Part shown: one piece after another, positions 43,129-52,179 of the stretch | Numbering within the stretch: the first letter of the stretch is position 1 | Layout: each line of letters begins with the position of its first letter | Assembly (NCBI GenBank): GCA_947168665.1 | Contig: CAMVMX010000002.1 | Location: 62,001-126,000 of the forward strand | Reading direction: 5' to 3' | DNA length: 64,000 nucleotides | Origin: an uncultured Bacteroidales bacterium | GTDB taxonomy: Bacteria > Bacteroidota > Bacteroidia > Bacteroidales > P3 | Made by a program: the position numbers and the translations under genes | Notes under the pieces: generated by a model | Databases searched by the model: none | What the model saw: only the letters and a program-made list of their open reading frames with translations | What the model was told of the DNA's origin: nothing

Positions 43129-45378
43129 TCATTCTGCGATGGGCCAGGTTGCGGCTTTTTTCACCTTGTAGTGGGCGGTTTGGCGGATGTCTGTGGATGA
43201 GGCTCCGAACAGCAGCACGTATGTGCCAGCGGACGTCTCCCATGCGGTGGTGGACTCGTTGAAAGAGGCCAAATCGTAGGCGGAGACCGTCAGCGTCAGC
43301 TTTTCGGACTCACCCGGCATGAGGGTTTTGGTCTTGGCAAAGGCCTTCAGCTCTCGCGAAGGCTTCTCCAGTCCGCCAGCGGGGGCGGAAACATAAAGTT
43401 GCACTACTTCACGTCCGGGTACGTTTCCTGTGTTGGTTACGGTGATGGTGGCTGTAAAGCCGTCTTTGTTAGCTTTTACCTTGGGCTGCCCATAATCGAA
43501 GGTGGTGTAGCTCAGGCCATAGCCAAATGGGTACGACACGGCCACGCCATGTGTGATAAAATGGCGATAGCCGACCCAGATGTCCTCCTCATAGGGAGTG
43601 AAGTCGACGCCTCGCCGCTCGCCCTTCTTGCCCGACATATCCCACCGGTAGGGGAAATTGGCGGCGGATGGGATGTCCATATAGTTGACTGGAAAAGTCA
43701 TAGACAGTTTGCCCGAGGGGTTCACCTTGCCCTTGATGATGTCGGCAACGGCATGGGCCCCTTCCTGCCCGGGAGTCCACGGAAGTATGATAGCATCGAC
43801 GAGGTCCTTCCATGAGGCCGTTTCGACTACGCCCACTATATTCAGCACCACCACTACCCGTTTGCCGACCTTATGGTAGACTAAGCTTACATTCTGGATA
43901 AGCTCGCGCTCGGGAGCCGTCAGCTGAAAGTCGTCGTGGAACACACGGTCAGCCCCCTCGCCGGCAATGCGGCCCAACACAATTATCGCCACATCGTTTG
44001 CCTGAGACTGCCGTTCAATGGCTCTTACCGTCACCTCGGGCTCTGGACGGTGGCGCTTGTCGATGGCGGAGGCCTCCATCCGTTCCTTGTCCTGCTGTAG
44101 GGCATAGAGATGGCGGTAGTAGTCGGCCAAATCCTGGTCCAGCGTGAATCCCGCCGCCACTAACGCCTCCTGCATATTGGCGACATGTGAGGTATGGACA
44201 AATCCCGACCCGGTACCCACACCAAAGAAATCCACCGAGCTGATGCCATAGAGGGCCACCCGCTCACTCCCATTCAGGGGCAGGGCCCCGTTCTCGTTGC
44301 GGAGCAGCACGATGGACTCGGCAGCAGCCCTGCGTGCCATCTGTGCATGGGCTTGCAGGTCTGGGCGATTGGAATAGGAGTAGTTCTTATAGCGAGGTGT
44401 TTTCACAATATACTCCAACACACGGCGCACAGCCCGGTCCAGTTCGGTCAGGGAGAGTGCGCCACTCTCAACAGCTGCCATCAGCCGGTCGCGCTCCCGT
44501 TGGTTGCCCGGCATCAGCAAGTCGTTGCCAGCCTTGACCGCCTTCACCGTGCTGTCCTTGCACCCCCAGTCGGTCATCACCAGACCCTCGAAACCCCATT
44601 CGTTGCGTAGGATGGTGGTGAGCAGTCGATGACTCTGCTGGGTGTATTCGCCGTTGAGCTTGTTGTAGGACGACATCACGGTCCAGGGGCGTCCTTCCTT
44701 TATGGCTATCTCGAAGTTCTTGAGATATATTTCACGCAGCGCACGTTCGCTAATGCGTGAATCGTTCTCCAGCCGGTTCGTCTCTTGGTTGTTGGCGGCA
44801 AAGTGTTTGACCGAGCATCCCACCCCCTGCGATTGTACCCCCCGTACGTATGCCGCCGCCATGCGGCCGGACAGCAGTGGGTCTTCGGAGAAGTACTCAA
44901 AATTGCGGCCACAAAGTGGGTTGCGGTGGATATTCATGCCAGGGGCAAGGAGTACGTCAACGCCATATTCCCGCACTTCGTTGCCCATCGTCTTGGTCAT
45001 TTCCTCGACCAGTGCGGGATCCCAAGAGCAGGCCGTCAGCGTGCCGACAGGAAACCCGGTGCAATAGAAAGTCTGGCTGCTGCTTGGGCGGGTAGGGCTG
45101 AGACGCAGTCCCGCCGGGCCGTCGCTCAGCACCGTCTGGGGAATGTTCAGCCGTGGAATGGCACGGGTGTACCCCGCCACATTTGGGACTCCAGAACCCT
45201 CATCTGCCGCGCCCACCAGCAGGGAGCATTTCTCCTCCGTGGTCATGACCTGCAACACTTGGTCGATATTGTCGCTGCGCAGGCGGATGCTGTCAGTCTT
45301 TTGGGCAAAAGCTACCTGCGGACACACCTGCAATGTGGCTATCAGAATGCTTATGAGGAATAACGATTTGGCGTACAT
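43129..45378 (-). CDS. bglX: Glycoside hydrolase family 3 beta-glucosidase (BglX-like)
   Basis: 749 residues from MYAKSLFLISILIATLQ (start at 45378), an SPI signal peptide ending around AFAQ. GH3 domains are in order: the TIM barrel with GRNFEYFSEDPLLSGRMA, KHFAANNQETNR and the nucleophile in LVMTDWGC; the second domain (ESIVLLRNENGALPL, ILPWTPGQEGAHAVADIIKG); and a C-terminal fibronectin type III-like domain (PGREVVQLYVSAP). It is periplasmic or surface; it cleaves beta-linked glucose from oligosaccharides. Monocistronic. Confidence 0.92.
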   Translation of the reverse strand: MYAKSLFLISILIATLQVCPQVAFAQKTDSIRLRSDNIDQVLQVMTTEEKCSLLVGAADEGSGVPNVAGYTRAIPRLNIPQTVLSDGPAGLRLSPTRPSSSQTFYCTGFPVGTLTACSWDPALVEEMTKTMGNEVREYGVDVLLAPGMNIHRNPLCGRNFEYFSEDPLLSGRMAAAYVRGVQSQGVGCSVKHFAANNQETNRLENDSRISERALREIYLKNFEIAIKEGRPWTVMSSYNKLNGEYTQQSHRLLTTILRNEWGFEGLVMTDWGCKDSTVKAVKAGNDLLMPGNQRERDRLMAAVESGALSLTELDRAVRRVLEYIVKTPRYKNYSYSNRPDLQAHAQMARRAAAESIVLLRNENGALPLNGSERVALYGISSVDFFGVGTGSGFVHTSHVANMQEALVAAGFTLDQDLADYYRHLYALQQDKERMEASAIDKRHRPEPEVTVRAIERQSQANDVAIIVLGRIAGEGADRVFHDDFQLTAPERELIQNVSLVYHKVGKRVVVVLNIVGVVETASWKDLVDAIILPWTPGQEGAHAVADIIKGKVNPSGKLSMTFPVNYMDIPSAANFPYRWDMSGKKGERRGVDFTPYEEDIWVGYRHFITHGVAVSYPFGYGLSYTTFDYGQPKVKANKDGFTATITVTNTGNVPGREVVQLYVSAPAGGLEKPSRELKAFAKTKTLMPGESEKLTLTVSAYDLASFNESTTAWETSAGTYVLLFGASSTDIRQTAHYKVKKAATWPIAE

Positions 45379-45454
45379 ACTACAGTGTTCAGAAATCAAT
45401 ACAGGGAAAAGTGGGATGCGGCATTTTCTTTGCCAAGTACCTATGAGACCGGCC

Positions 45455-46057
45455 TTATGACTCTTTTAGGTCAGGGCCATTGATGTCGTCGATGGGGGTG
45501 GCGGTGGCGCTCTCTTTGATGTCGCGCAGGCGCTTTTCGATACGGCGGAGGCCGAAGAAGGCCACAATGCGGATGATGCCGTTGGCCAGGATGCCGAGGC
45601 CGATGAGGACACCGAGGAATGCGCTGGTGGTTTCGGGTTCGCGCAGGGCGAGGAATCCCAGCACTATGCTGCACACGCCCAGTATCAGCATGAGCCACCA
45701 GCGGTCGTAGTGGCTTTTCCGGTAGTCGATGGAGAGGACGGCAAGGGAGATGCCTTCAAACATTACCCACATCGAGAAGACGGCGATGAGGGCTACTTCG
45801 GAGGCCAGGATGTTGGTGGCCAGCATGAGTCCCACGATGATTTGGAATACGGCCAGCAGGGTGGTGGAGCCGGCATTGGGCAGGAACGCCTGGGCACGGA
45901 GTCCGAAGATGAGCGACGACACGCCAGACACCAGGATGACTAATCCCATGAGCCAGGCTGCGGAGGCGAAGCTGGCACCGGGGTTGAAGATACACACAAC
46001 GCCGAGGACGACAAGCAGCACGGCGGTGACAATAAGATATATGTTGATTCTCTTCAT
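45455..46057 (-). CDS. HdeD-family (DUF308) membrane protein
   Basis: 200 residues, six hydrophobic segments in three pairs (IYLIVTAVLLVVLGVVCIF, WLMGLVILVSGVSSLIFGL, LLAVFQIIVGLMLATNILA, and so on) and a charged cytoplasmic tail. The DUF308 repeat pattern matches HdeD, an acid-stress membrane protein in E. coli. The function here is not shown by the sequence. Confidence 0.85.
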   Translation of the reverse strand: MKRINIYLIVTAVLLVVLGVVCIFNPGASFASAAWLMGLVILVSGVSSLIFGLRAQAFLPNAGSTTLLAVFQIIVGLMLATNILASEVALIAVFSMWVMFEGISLAVLSIDYRKSHYDRWWLMLILGVCSIVLGFLALREPETTSAFLGVLIGLGILANGIIRIVAFFGLRRIEKRLRDIKESATATPIDDINGPDLKES

Positions 46058-46132
46058 GGCAAGGTTTTTGTGGTAATAAATGAAGGGTGTGGGTCAAGTC
46101 CCAGCACCCTTCGTGAAAAAGCATTGCGATTG

Positions 46133-47023
46133 TTAATTAACTTTCTGAGGATCGTAATTCTGAATATAACACCCTTTTTCCTGATTTTCTACAACTTTCG
46201 AAATGTTATACTTGTCTAACATTATCATGTAAGTGTGGTGAAGACTCAGTACTGCATCTTGCAAATGCTGGTCGCTTTCCAAATCAGTTATTTTAAGACC
46301 TACACTCTTACAGCTCTCTTTAGAGATGTGTCTACTATGAGAATAACTGTTTTTATTATTCAGAAATAGTTCTTTAATTGGCTCTAATGGTATCTGACCT
46401 TCGTACACATCATTAATATAATTTTCCATTAAATGCTCAGACCACTGAATGGCCTTTTTACAAGATGTAATGAAAGTCGGGTTTAATCTGCTATAAATCA
46501 CTTGCCATAGCGGTGCAGAGGATGGTTTATTTGCAATGTCCCTTACTGCGGTCTCAAATTCTTCTATCACTGATTGACATGCTATACCTCCTAATTGGGG
46601 GTCTATCGGTCCTAGGCTAGATTGTTTCCCCATAATAATTTCTTTGCATGATAATGCAATAATTGTACCTGCGGACATTGATATTTGTGGTATGATTGCT
46701 CTAATGTCATGATTGAATATTGTTTGCAGGTAATTAATTAGGCTCTCTGTTGCTGCAAGGTCTCCTCCTGGGGTATGAAGTATCAAATCTAACCCTTTCG
46801 TTGTATCTAATCCATGAACAGCATTCATGAAAGCATTCATGTCCTGATCATTTACAGATGAATTTGGCGCACCAGGTGTCTTCAACCAACAAGAATAATA
46901 AGAAATAACATTGCGATGTGTGATTGAGGTTATTTCTCTCAGATACTTCTCACGAAGGGAGTTGAGTTCTTGACCCTCATTCACAGACTGAACTTTGCTT
47001 AATATATCACTCCAATTTGGCAT
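46133..47023 (-). CDS. Clp-fold serine protease (SDH/SppA-like)
   Basis: 296 residues from MPNWSDILSKVQSVNEG (start 47023). It has a ClpP/crotonase fold: DLILHTPGGDLAATESLINY (oxyanion GG), QISMSAGTIIALSC with the nucleophilic Ser, and KQSSLGPIDPQLGGIACQ. This is the soluble serine dehydratase-like (PF01972-type) protease family. Much more AT-rich than its neighbours. It follows a small gene by 14 nt, and the pair looks like an acquired islet. A phage-defence or membrane-protein quality role is possible but unproven. Confidence 0.75.
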   Translation of the reverse strand: MPNWSDILSKVQSVNEGQELNSLREKYLREITSITHRNVISYYSCWLKTPGAPNSSVNDQDMNAFMNAVHGLDTTKGLDLILHTPGGDLAATESLINYLQTIFNHDIRAIIPQISMSAGTIIALSCKEIIMGKQSSLGPIDPQLGGIACQSVIEEFETAVRDIANKPSSAPLWQVIYSRLNPTFITSCKKAIQWSEHLMENYINDVYEGQIPLEPIKELFLNNKNSYSHSRHISKESCKSVGLKITDLESDQHLQDAVLSLHHTYMIMLDKYNISKVVENQEKGCYIQNYDPQKVN

Positions 47024-47037
47024 TAGTGTTCTGATTA

Positions 47038-47226
47038 TTAAATGATATTGGAGATACAATTGGTTTCTTTGGTATAATAATACTGTGGGTATATGGAGAA
47101 TTGCTTATAGTTTTCACCGCATTTCTCCCACTCTGAATGCCTCCAGTTTTCATGGTATCCTTTCATAAGTCGATTGTAATCTGATTGGATTTGAGGATCA
47201 ATGCTAATATTATTGTCTCGTGGCAT
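47038..47226 (-). CDS. Small protein upstream of the Clp-fold protease gene
   Basis: 62 residues starting MPRDNNISIDPQIQSDYNRL, rich in Tyr, Asn and Trp. AT-rich like the protease gene 14 nt downstream. No family match. It may be a real co-transcribed gene; the frame alone is modest evidence. Confidence 0.4.
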   Translation of the reverse strand: MPRDNNISIDPQIQSDYNRLMKGYHENWRHSEWEKCGENYKQFSIYPQYYYTKETNCISNII

Positions 47227-47290
47227 ATTGCTATTATTTTAGGGGCGTGACTTCCATTTATTTGAATGTCACGCCCATGGTTATTATTAT

Positions 47291-48475
47291 CTATTTGCCT
47301 TCGATTTCCTTGCGGACTTTCTTGAAGGCCTCGATGCACTTGTCGAGGTGCTCGTGTTCGTGGGCAGCGCTGATCTGGACGCGGATGCGGGCCTGGCCCT
47401 TCGGCACGACGGGATAGTAGAAACCGGTGACGAAGATGCCTTCTTCCTGCATCTTGGCGGCGTACTGCTGGCTCTTGGCGGCGTCGTAGATCATGACGGC
47501 GCAGATGGCGCTCTCGCTGGGTTTGCAGTCGAAGCCCTCTTCCTTCATGCGGCGCAGGAAGTAGTCGGTATTCTCGTGCAGCTTGTCCTGTAGCTCGTTG
47601 GTCTCGCTCATCATCTCGAACATGCGGATGCCAGCGGCCACAAGGCCGGGAGCCATGCTGTTGGAGAAGAGGTAGGGACGGCTGCGCTGGCGGAGCATGT
47701 CGATAATCTCCTTGCGGCCAGTGGTGAAGCCACCCATGGCGCCACCGAAGGCTTTGCCGAGGGTGCCGGTGAGGATTTCAATCTTGCCACGCAGGTTGTA
47801 GCGCTCGGTCACGCCGCGACCGGTCTTGCCGACAACACCGGCGCTGTGGCTCTCGTCCACCATGACCATGGCATCGTATTTCTGAGCCAACTCGTAGATC
47901 TTGTCTAACGGGCAGACATTGCCGTCCATGGAGAAGACACCGTCGGTGACGATGATGCGGAAACGGTTCTTTTGGGCGGCCTTCAGCTGCTCTTCGAGGT
48001 CGGCCATGTCGGCGTTGGCATAGCGGTAACGCTGAGCTTTGCACAGGCGCACACCGTCGATGATGGAAGCGTGGTTGAGGGCATCGCTGATGATAGCGTC
48101 CTCATCGGTCAGCAGGGGCTCGAACACACCACCATTGGCGTCGAAGCAGGCAGCGTAGAGGATGGTGTCCTCGGTGCCGAAGAACTCGGAGATTTTCTGT
48201 TCCAGTTTCTTGTGCAGATCCTGGCAGCCGCAGATGAAGCGGACGGAGGCCATGCCATAGCCGCGGGCGTCCATGCCCTCTTTGGCGGCCTTGATCAGTT
48301 CGGGATTATCGGCAAGGCCGAGGTAGTTATTGGCGCAGAAGTTGAGGCACTTTTTGCCTTTCACCATGATTTCAGCGCCCTGGGGGCTCTCAATGATGCG
48401 TTCGTGTTTGTACAAACCGGCGGCTTCGATGTCGGCCAGCTCTTTCTGAAGGTGTTCTTGAAACTTTGTGTACAT
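47291..48475 (-). CDS. kbl: Glycine C-acetyltransferase (2-amino-3-ketobutyrate CoA ligase)
   Basis: 394 residues. Alpha-oxoamine synthase of PLP fold-type I: CANNYLGLADNPELIKAAKE, GMASVRFICGCQDLHKKLE, MVMVDESHSAGVVGKTGRG, and the PLP lysine in LTGTLGKAFGGAMGG. KBL converts 2-amino-3-ketobutyrate and CoA to glycine and acetyl-CoA in threonine breakdown. No threonine dehydrogenase is in the window. A -7 box is 45 nt upstream. Confidence 0.92.
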   Translation of the reverse strand: MYTKFQEHLQKELADIEAAGLYKHERIIESPQGAEIMVKGKKCLNFCANNYLGLADNPELIKAAKEGMDARGYGMASVRFICGCQDLHKKLEQKISEFFGTEDTILYAACFDANGGVFEPLLTDEDAIISDALNHASIIDGVRLCKAQRYRYANADMADLEEQLKAAQKNRFRIIVTDGVFSMDGNVCPLDKIYELAQKYDAMVMVDESHSAGVVGKTGRGVTERYNLRGKIEILTGTLGKAFGGAMGGFTTGRKEIIDMLRQRSRPYLFSNSMAPGLVAAGIRMFEMMSETNELQDKLHENTDYFLRRMKEEGFDCKPSESAICAVMIYDAAKSQQYAAKMQEEGIFVTGFYYPVVPKGQARIRVQISAAHEHEHLDKCIEAFKKVRKEIEGK

Positions 48476-48519
48476 AATTACAGTGATTTATGCGATTATT
48501 TATATATTTATCTAATCCA

Positions 48520-48527
48520 CAAAGATA
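48520..48527 (-). promoter_or_regulatory. Putative -7 box (TATCTTTG, minus strand) for kbl
   Basis: Matches TAnnTTTG, 45 nt upstream of the kbl ATG; -33 element unclear. Confidence 0.4.
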
Positions 48528-48621
48528 CAGTTTTTTTTCAAAATAATAAAAAACTATTTTCTGATGTTGCCGGAATGTCTGTTCCGGGAGTGGGGAAGGG
48601 GAGGTGTTTGATGTTGCGGGT

Positions 48622-49545
48622 TCAGTGCTGGAGCCGGTTCTGTACCCGCTGGGTTATATCTTTTTGGTCCAGATGTTTTCCATCGGGGCTGCGCCAGCTG
48701 CGCTGCGGGTCGGCCAGATAACGCGGGGGTACCGCCGCAGCCAGCCGCTCGATGGCTATATCGGGTCGCAGCCGTCTCAGGAAATCGGCCACCAGTTCTA
48801 CATACTCCTCCAGCCCGAAGGGTGGCGGCACAGCCGTCGGGTTCTCCTGCCACTGCCGCTCCAGCGCCGACCCTTTCAGCAGTTGCAGCTGGTGCAGCTT
48901 CAGGGTGTCGAGTGGCAGGGCAGAGAGGGTATCGGCCTCGGCCAGCATCTGCTCACGGCTCTCGCCGGGCAGTCCCAGAATCAAATGGCCGCCCACGGCA
49001 ATGCCACGCTGGGCTGTGGCGAGGATGGCCTGGCGTGTGCATTCGAAGTCGTGACCCCGGCCGATGCGGCTCAGTGTCGCGTCATAGCAGCTCTCTATGC
49101 CGTACTCCACCGCCACATATTTCCGCTCGCCGAAAGTCCGTAGAAGGTCCAATGTGGGTTCGTCCACACAGTCGGGTCGGGTGCTCACCACCATGCCACT
49201 GACTGCGGGGTGCGACAATGCCTCCTCGTAGCGGCTCCGCAGCACCTCCACAGGGGCATAGGTGCCGCTGTATGCCTGGAAATAGACAAAGTACAGTGAT
49301 GCCTTGCGACGCCGCCGCTCATGGAAGCGTAAGCCCTCGTCTATCTGTCTGGTGATGCTGCCCGCCGTGCGGCAATATGCTGGCACGAAAGCCTCGCCGT
49401 TGCAGAACGCGCAGCCCCCGTGGCCTATCGTGCCGTCGCGGTTGGGACAAGAGAAGCCCCCGTCCACGGCAATCTTCTGCACGGTGCTGCCGAAACGTTT
49501 TCGGCAATAGTCGGCATAGCTGAGATAGCCTTTCCTCATTGTCAT
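48622..49545 (-). CDS. TIGR01212-family radical SAM protein
   Basis: 307 residues. It has the spaced cluster motif of this family, FSCPNRDGTIGHGGCAFC (C-x11-C-x2-C). Other segments are ASLYFVYFQAYSGTYAP, VSTRPDCVDEP, VEYGIESCYDATL, GGHLILGLPGESREQML and LKLHQLQLLKGSALE. It is the YhcC type; the substrate is not established. The start overlaps the TPR gene's stop (ATGA). Confidence 0.88.
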   Translation of the reverse strand: MTMRKGYLSYADYCRKRFGSTVQKIAVDGGFSCPNRDGTIGHGGCAFCNGEAFVPAYCRTAGSITRQIDEGLRFHERRRRKASLYFVYFQAYSGTYAPVEVLRSRYEEALSHPAVSGMVVSTRPDCVDEPTLDLLRTFGERKYVAVEYGIESCYDATLSRIGRGHDFECTRQAILATAQRGIAVGGHLILGLPGESREQMLAEADTLSALPLDTLKLHQLQLLKGSALERQWQENPTAVPPPFGLEEYVELVADFLRRLRPDIAIERLAAAVPPRYLADPQRSWRSPDGKHLDQKDITQRVQNRLQH

Positions 49546-51065
49546 CGCTTCTTCCTCCGGCTTCGGTTCAACAGGGTCAAGGCCTCTTTCCGCAATGCTC
49601 TGTAATCATCCATGTCGGGGTCGAGCCTCACCGCTTTGTCCGAGAATACAAGTGCCTGCTCATAGTGTTTCTGCATGAAGTGAATCTCCCCAAGGCAGAA
49701 ATAGCACATGGCCTTATCCTCGTTGCTGTCGAACAGCTCCATAGCCCTCATCAGGGCATCCTCCGCCTGCTCCCAATGCCCCATATCCTTCTCGCAAAGG
49801 GCGATATTGAACCAACAGGCATCCACATAGGGCCCTTCCGGGAAGGTCTCTAATTGCAGCGTGAAACACCGCATGGCCTCATCATACTCCTGCAAATTCT
49901 TATAAGCCACCCCCAGCAGGTAGGCCACCGGCCGCCCGTCCTCCTTGGCAAAAGGCAGCAAGGCAAGGAGGGGTTGCACCATCTCCTTGTACCGCTGGGT
50001 GAGGTACATACACTGCGTGGCGGACGAGAGGCACTCCCGGTTTCCATTGATTTCGTAGGCTTTCAGATACCGTTCCTCGGCCATGTCGTATACCCGGCGC
50101 CCCATATACACGTCGGCCATATTGCTGAGGGCAAGATGGTAGTCGGGATTCAGCTCCAAAGCCCGCTGATAGCAGGCCAGGGCTTCGTCGTCGCGTTGCA
50201 GGCGGTGCAGCGCCACCCCTTGGCAATTCCAATACCAATATGCGGCATTGTCGTCCACATGGCTGGTGGCCTGCTCGCAGCACGGCAGGGCTTCGTCGAA
50301 ACGCTCCAGCAACAACAGGACATAGCCCTTGTTGGCCCATACCGACCAGTAGGTGGGGCAAAGCTCCAGCGCACGGCTGTATTGCTCCAAGGCCTCCTCC
50401 AGTTTTCCCGTATCCACCAAGGCATTGCCCAACAGCTCATATCCGTCTTCATTCTCCGGGCGGAGGCGTGTCAACTCCTCGGCGATGGGTCTCACCTTGT
50501 CGTAACAATCCATCATCTCGTAGCATCGCGCCAAGTTATACAAAGCCCGCCAGTCGCCAGGCAGCCGGTGGACCAACTCCTCCAGCACCTGTGCCGCCTC
50601 GTCGAGCTTCGCCATCCTCACCAGCGTGTCGCTCTGTTCCCAAAGTGCCTGTACGCTCCCGGGGTTGATAATCAACGCCTGCTCGGTGCACGCCAGGGCT
50701 GCCTCGAAGCGTCCTTGATTATAGTAGCAGATGCCCCATTCCAGAAACACCTCCTCTTTCTCGGGGTCGAGGTTGGAGGCTGTGGCGTAGGCCTCCTCGG
50801 CCTGTTCGTATCTGCCCAGCCGGTCGTAGCTGTTGGCCATATTCAGCCATGCATCGGCATTCTCCGCATCGAAATGCAGCAACCGCCGGTAATACTCCAC
50901 AGCCTTATCGTCCTGCCCCGCTTCGCTGTGGGCAATCCCCAGATAAAACAGCACCTCGGGGTTGTCCGGCTGCAGCGCGTAGGCCGCCTCGAAGTGGGCG
51001 ATAGCCCCCTCCGGGTTTCCTTCATTCAGCTCCTCTCGTCCGAGCTTGATGTATTCATCTGTCAT
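49542..51065 (-). CDS. Tetratricopeptide-repeat protein
   Basis: 507 residues from MTDEYIKLGREELNEGNP (start 51065). It is built of about fourteen TPR units, such as GAIAHFEAAYALQPDNPEVL and KAVEYYRRLLHFDAENADAW, with no signal peptide. Its role is probably as a scaffold; partners are unknown. It is translationally coupled to the radical-SAM gene downstream. Confidence 0.82.
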   Translation of the reverse strand: MTDEYIKLGREELNEGNPEGAIAHFEAAYALQPDNPEVLFYLGIAHSEAGQDDKAVEYYRRLLHFDAENADAWLNMANSYDRLGRYEQAEEAYATASNLDPEKEEVFLEWGICYYNQGRFEAALACTEQALIINPGSVQALWEQSDTLVRMAKLDEAAQVLEELVHRLPGDWRALYNLARCYEMMDCYDKVRPIAEELTRLRPENEDGYELLGNALVDTGKLEEALEQYSRALELCPTYWSVWANKGYVLLLLERFDEALPCCEQATSHVDDNAAYWYWNCQGVALHRLQRDDEALACYQRALELNPDYHLALSNMADVYMGRRVYDMAEERYLKAYEINGNRECLSSATQCMYLTQRYKEMVQPLLALLPFAKEDGRPVAYLLGVAYKNLQEYDEAMRCFTLQLETFPEGPYVDACWFNIALCEKDMGHWEQAEDALMRAMELFDSNEDKAMCYFCLGEIHFMQKHYEQALVFSDKAVRLDPDMDDYRALRKEALTLLNRSRRKKR

Positions 51066-51112
51066 GATAGTTTCTGTTAGGCTGTTTGATGATACGACGA
51101 TGCACACGACCC

Positions 51113-52024
51113 TCAATCCGGGGTCTTGCCACCGCTCTCCAATTCTGCTATATGCTTCCGAATATACTGCGCCACCAAAGGCACGAGAGGCTCGCTGCGG
51201 TAGGCCAGCGCCAGCGCGTCGTCCTGCGCCTCGAACAAGTCCAGCGACAGCAACAGCTGGTATCCGTCCTGAGTGGCACTCTTCACACACCGCTCCACTT
51301 CGTCCCGGTGCTGCAGGTATATCTCTCGGGCTTCCTCCACAATGGCCGCATGCCGTGTTGCCCCCACGGCCATCAAGCTGCTGTACAGGTCGATGCCGTC
51401 GTCGCTATGGGGATTGTAGTTGCTCTCATAGTAGTAGAACCACTCTATGTAGCGTGGCCCTCCCCTCTTTAGAGGGGTCGGGGGGTATGTCTCATAGTGG
51501 AGGACTGTGGCGTAGTATATCACCCGCTCGCAGAGATTGGTGATGTCCTCCGGCTCCTCGATGTTGTACCATGCCAGCAGGTCAATGTCGCCCCACGTGG
51601 CTGCCACTTCGGGGGTGAGACGCGGCGTGGGGGCTTTGTGTTTGGAGTGCTCAAACCGCTCCACGCCATCCGACTCCATCTTGGCAATCTGCACATAGAA
51701 GGCCAGTGCCACAATGGGAATCCAAATCACCGCCCCTACCGATGCACCCGCTTGCTGCAAGAGAACCATCAGCGCCACGCTGCCGAGAATAAAAGCCGAC
51801 AGGATGGCCACCGTGCCCCACGGCCCCCAGGTCCGCGGAAATGCCCAAGTGTAGGGCAGATAGACCGTCTTGCCGCAGTGGGGACAGTGCAGCTCGAGGA
51901 AGTCGCCCCACCTCCCCTCTTTAGAGGGGTTGGGGGTATGCCCGCGCAGGTCTTCCACCTCCTCGTAACGCCCTTTCAGACGGATAGTGTGGCCACAATG
52001 GCAGAGAGCTTTTACCGATGGCAT
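51113..52024 (-). CDS. Membrane protein with zinc-ribbon head and DUF4375-like tail
   Basis: 303 residues. An N-terminal Cys pair set (CHCG, CPHCG), then two membrane segments (TVAILSAFILGSVALMVLL, AVIWIPIVALAFYVQI), then a cytoplasmic domain with FYYYESNYNPHSDDGIDLYS and SLMAVGATRHAAIVEEA, like DMP19/DUF4375. Two copies of the 25-bp repeat lie in frame and add the peptides HTPNPSKEGRW (about 28-38) and YPPTPLKRGGPRY (about 178-190). They fall in loops, between the Cys pairs and before the DUF4375-like part. Function unknown. Confidence 0.65.
   Translation of the reverse strand: MPSVKALCHCGHTIRLKGRYEEVEDLRGHTPNPSKEGRWGDFLELHCPHCGKTVYLPYTWAFPRTWGPWGTVAILSAFILGSVALMVLLQQAGASVGAVIWIPIVALAFYVQIAKMESDGVERFEHSKHKAPTPRLTPEVAATWGDIDLLAWYNIEEPEDITNLCERVIYYATVLHYETYPPTPLKRGGPRYIEWFYYYESNYNPHSDDGIDLYSSLMAVGATRHAAIVEEAREIYLQHRDEVERCVKSATQDGYQLLLSLDLFEAQDDALALAYRSEPLVPLVAQYIRKHIAELESGGKTPD
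51462..51489 (-). repeat. Single copy of the 25-bp palindromic repeat, inside a gene
   Basis: CCCCTCTTTAGAGGGG followed by TCGGGGGGTATG, with one extra G relative to the array at 4114. It lies in the DUF4375-like gene and encodes a Pro/Lys/Arg loop. Confidence 0.85.
51914..51940 (-). repeat. Second copy of the 25-bp palindromic repeat in the same gene
   Basis: CCCCTCTTTAGAGGGG followed by TTGGGGGTATG. It is read as HTPNPSKEGRW in the zinc-ribbon loop of the DUF4375-like protein. Confidence 0.85.
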
Positions 52025-52082
52025 ATAACAATCTCGCTGATAAAGTCATTCCCCCGCCTCATCCACACCCCTGGAATATCAA

Positions 52083-52120
52083 TTCCACACCCCTTCAATC
52101 TTGGCAGAAGGAGTGTGGAA
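52083..52120 (-). terminator. Hairpin after the T9SS cargo gene
   Basis: TTCCACAC-C-CCTTC pairs with GAAGG-A-GTGTGGAA, with one C-A mismatch, about 60 nt past the stop at 52180. There is no T-run, so termination is only likely. Confidence 0.4.
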
Positions 52121-52179
52121 CGGGGGGTAAAGAGTCGGAAAAAACGGGTTGATCCGACCAGTTTAATGCTGTCTTTTAA

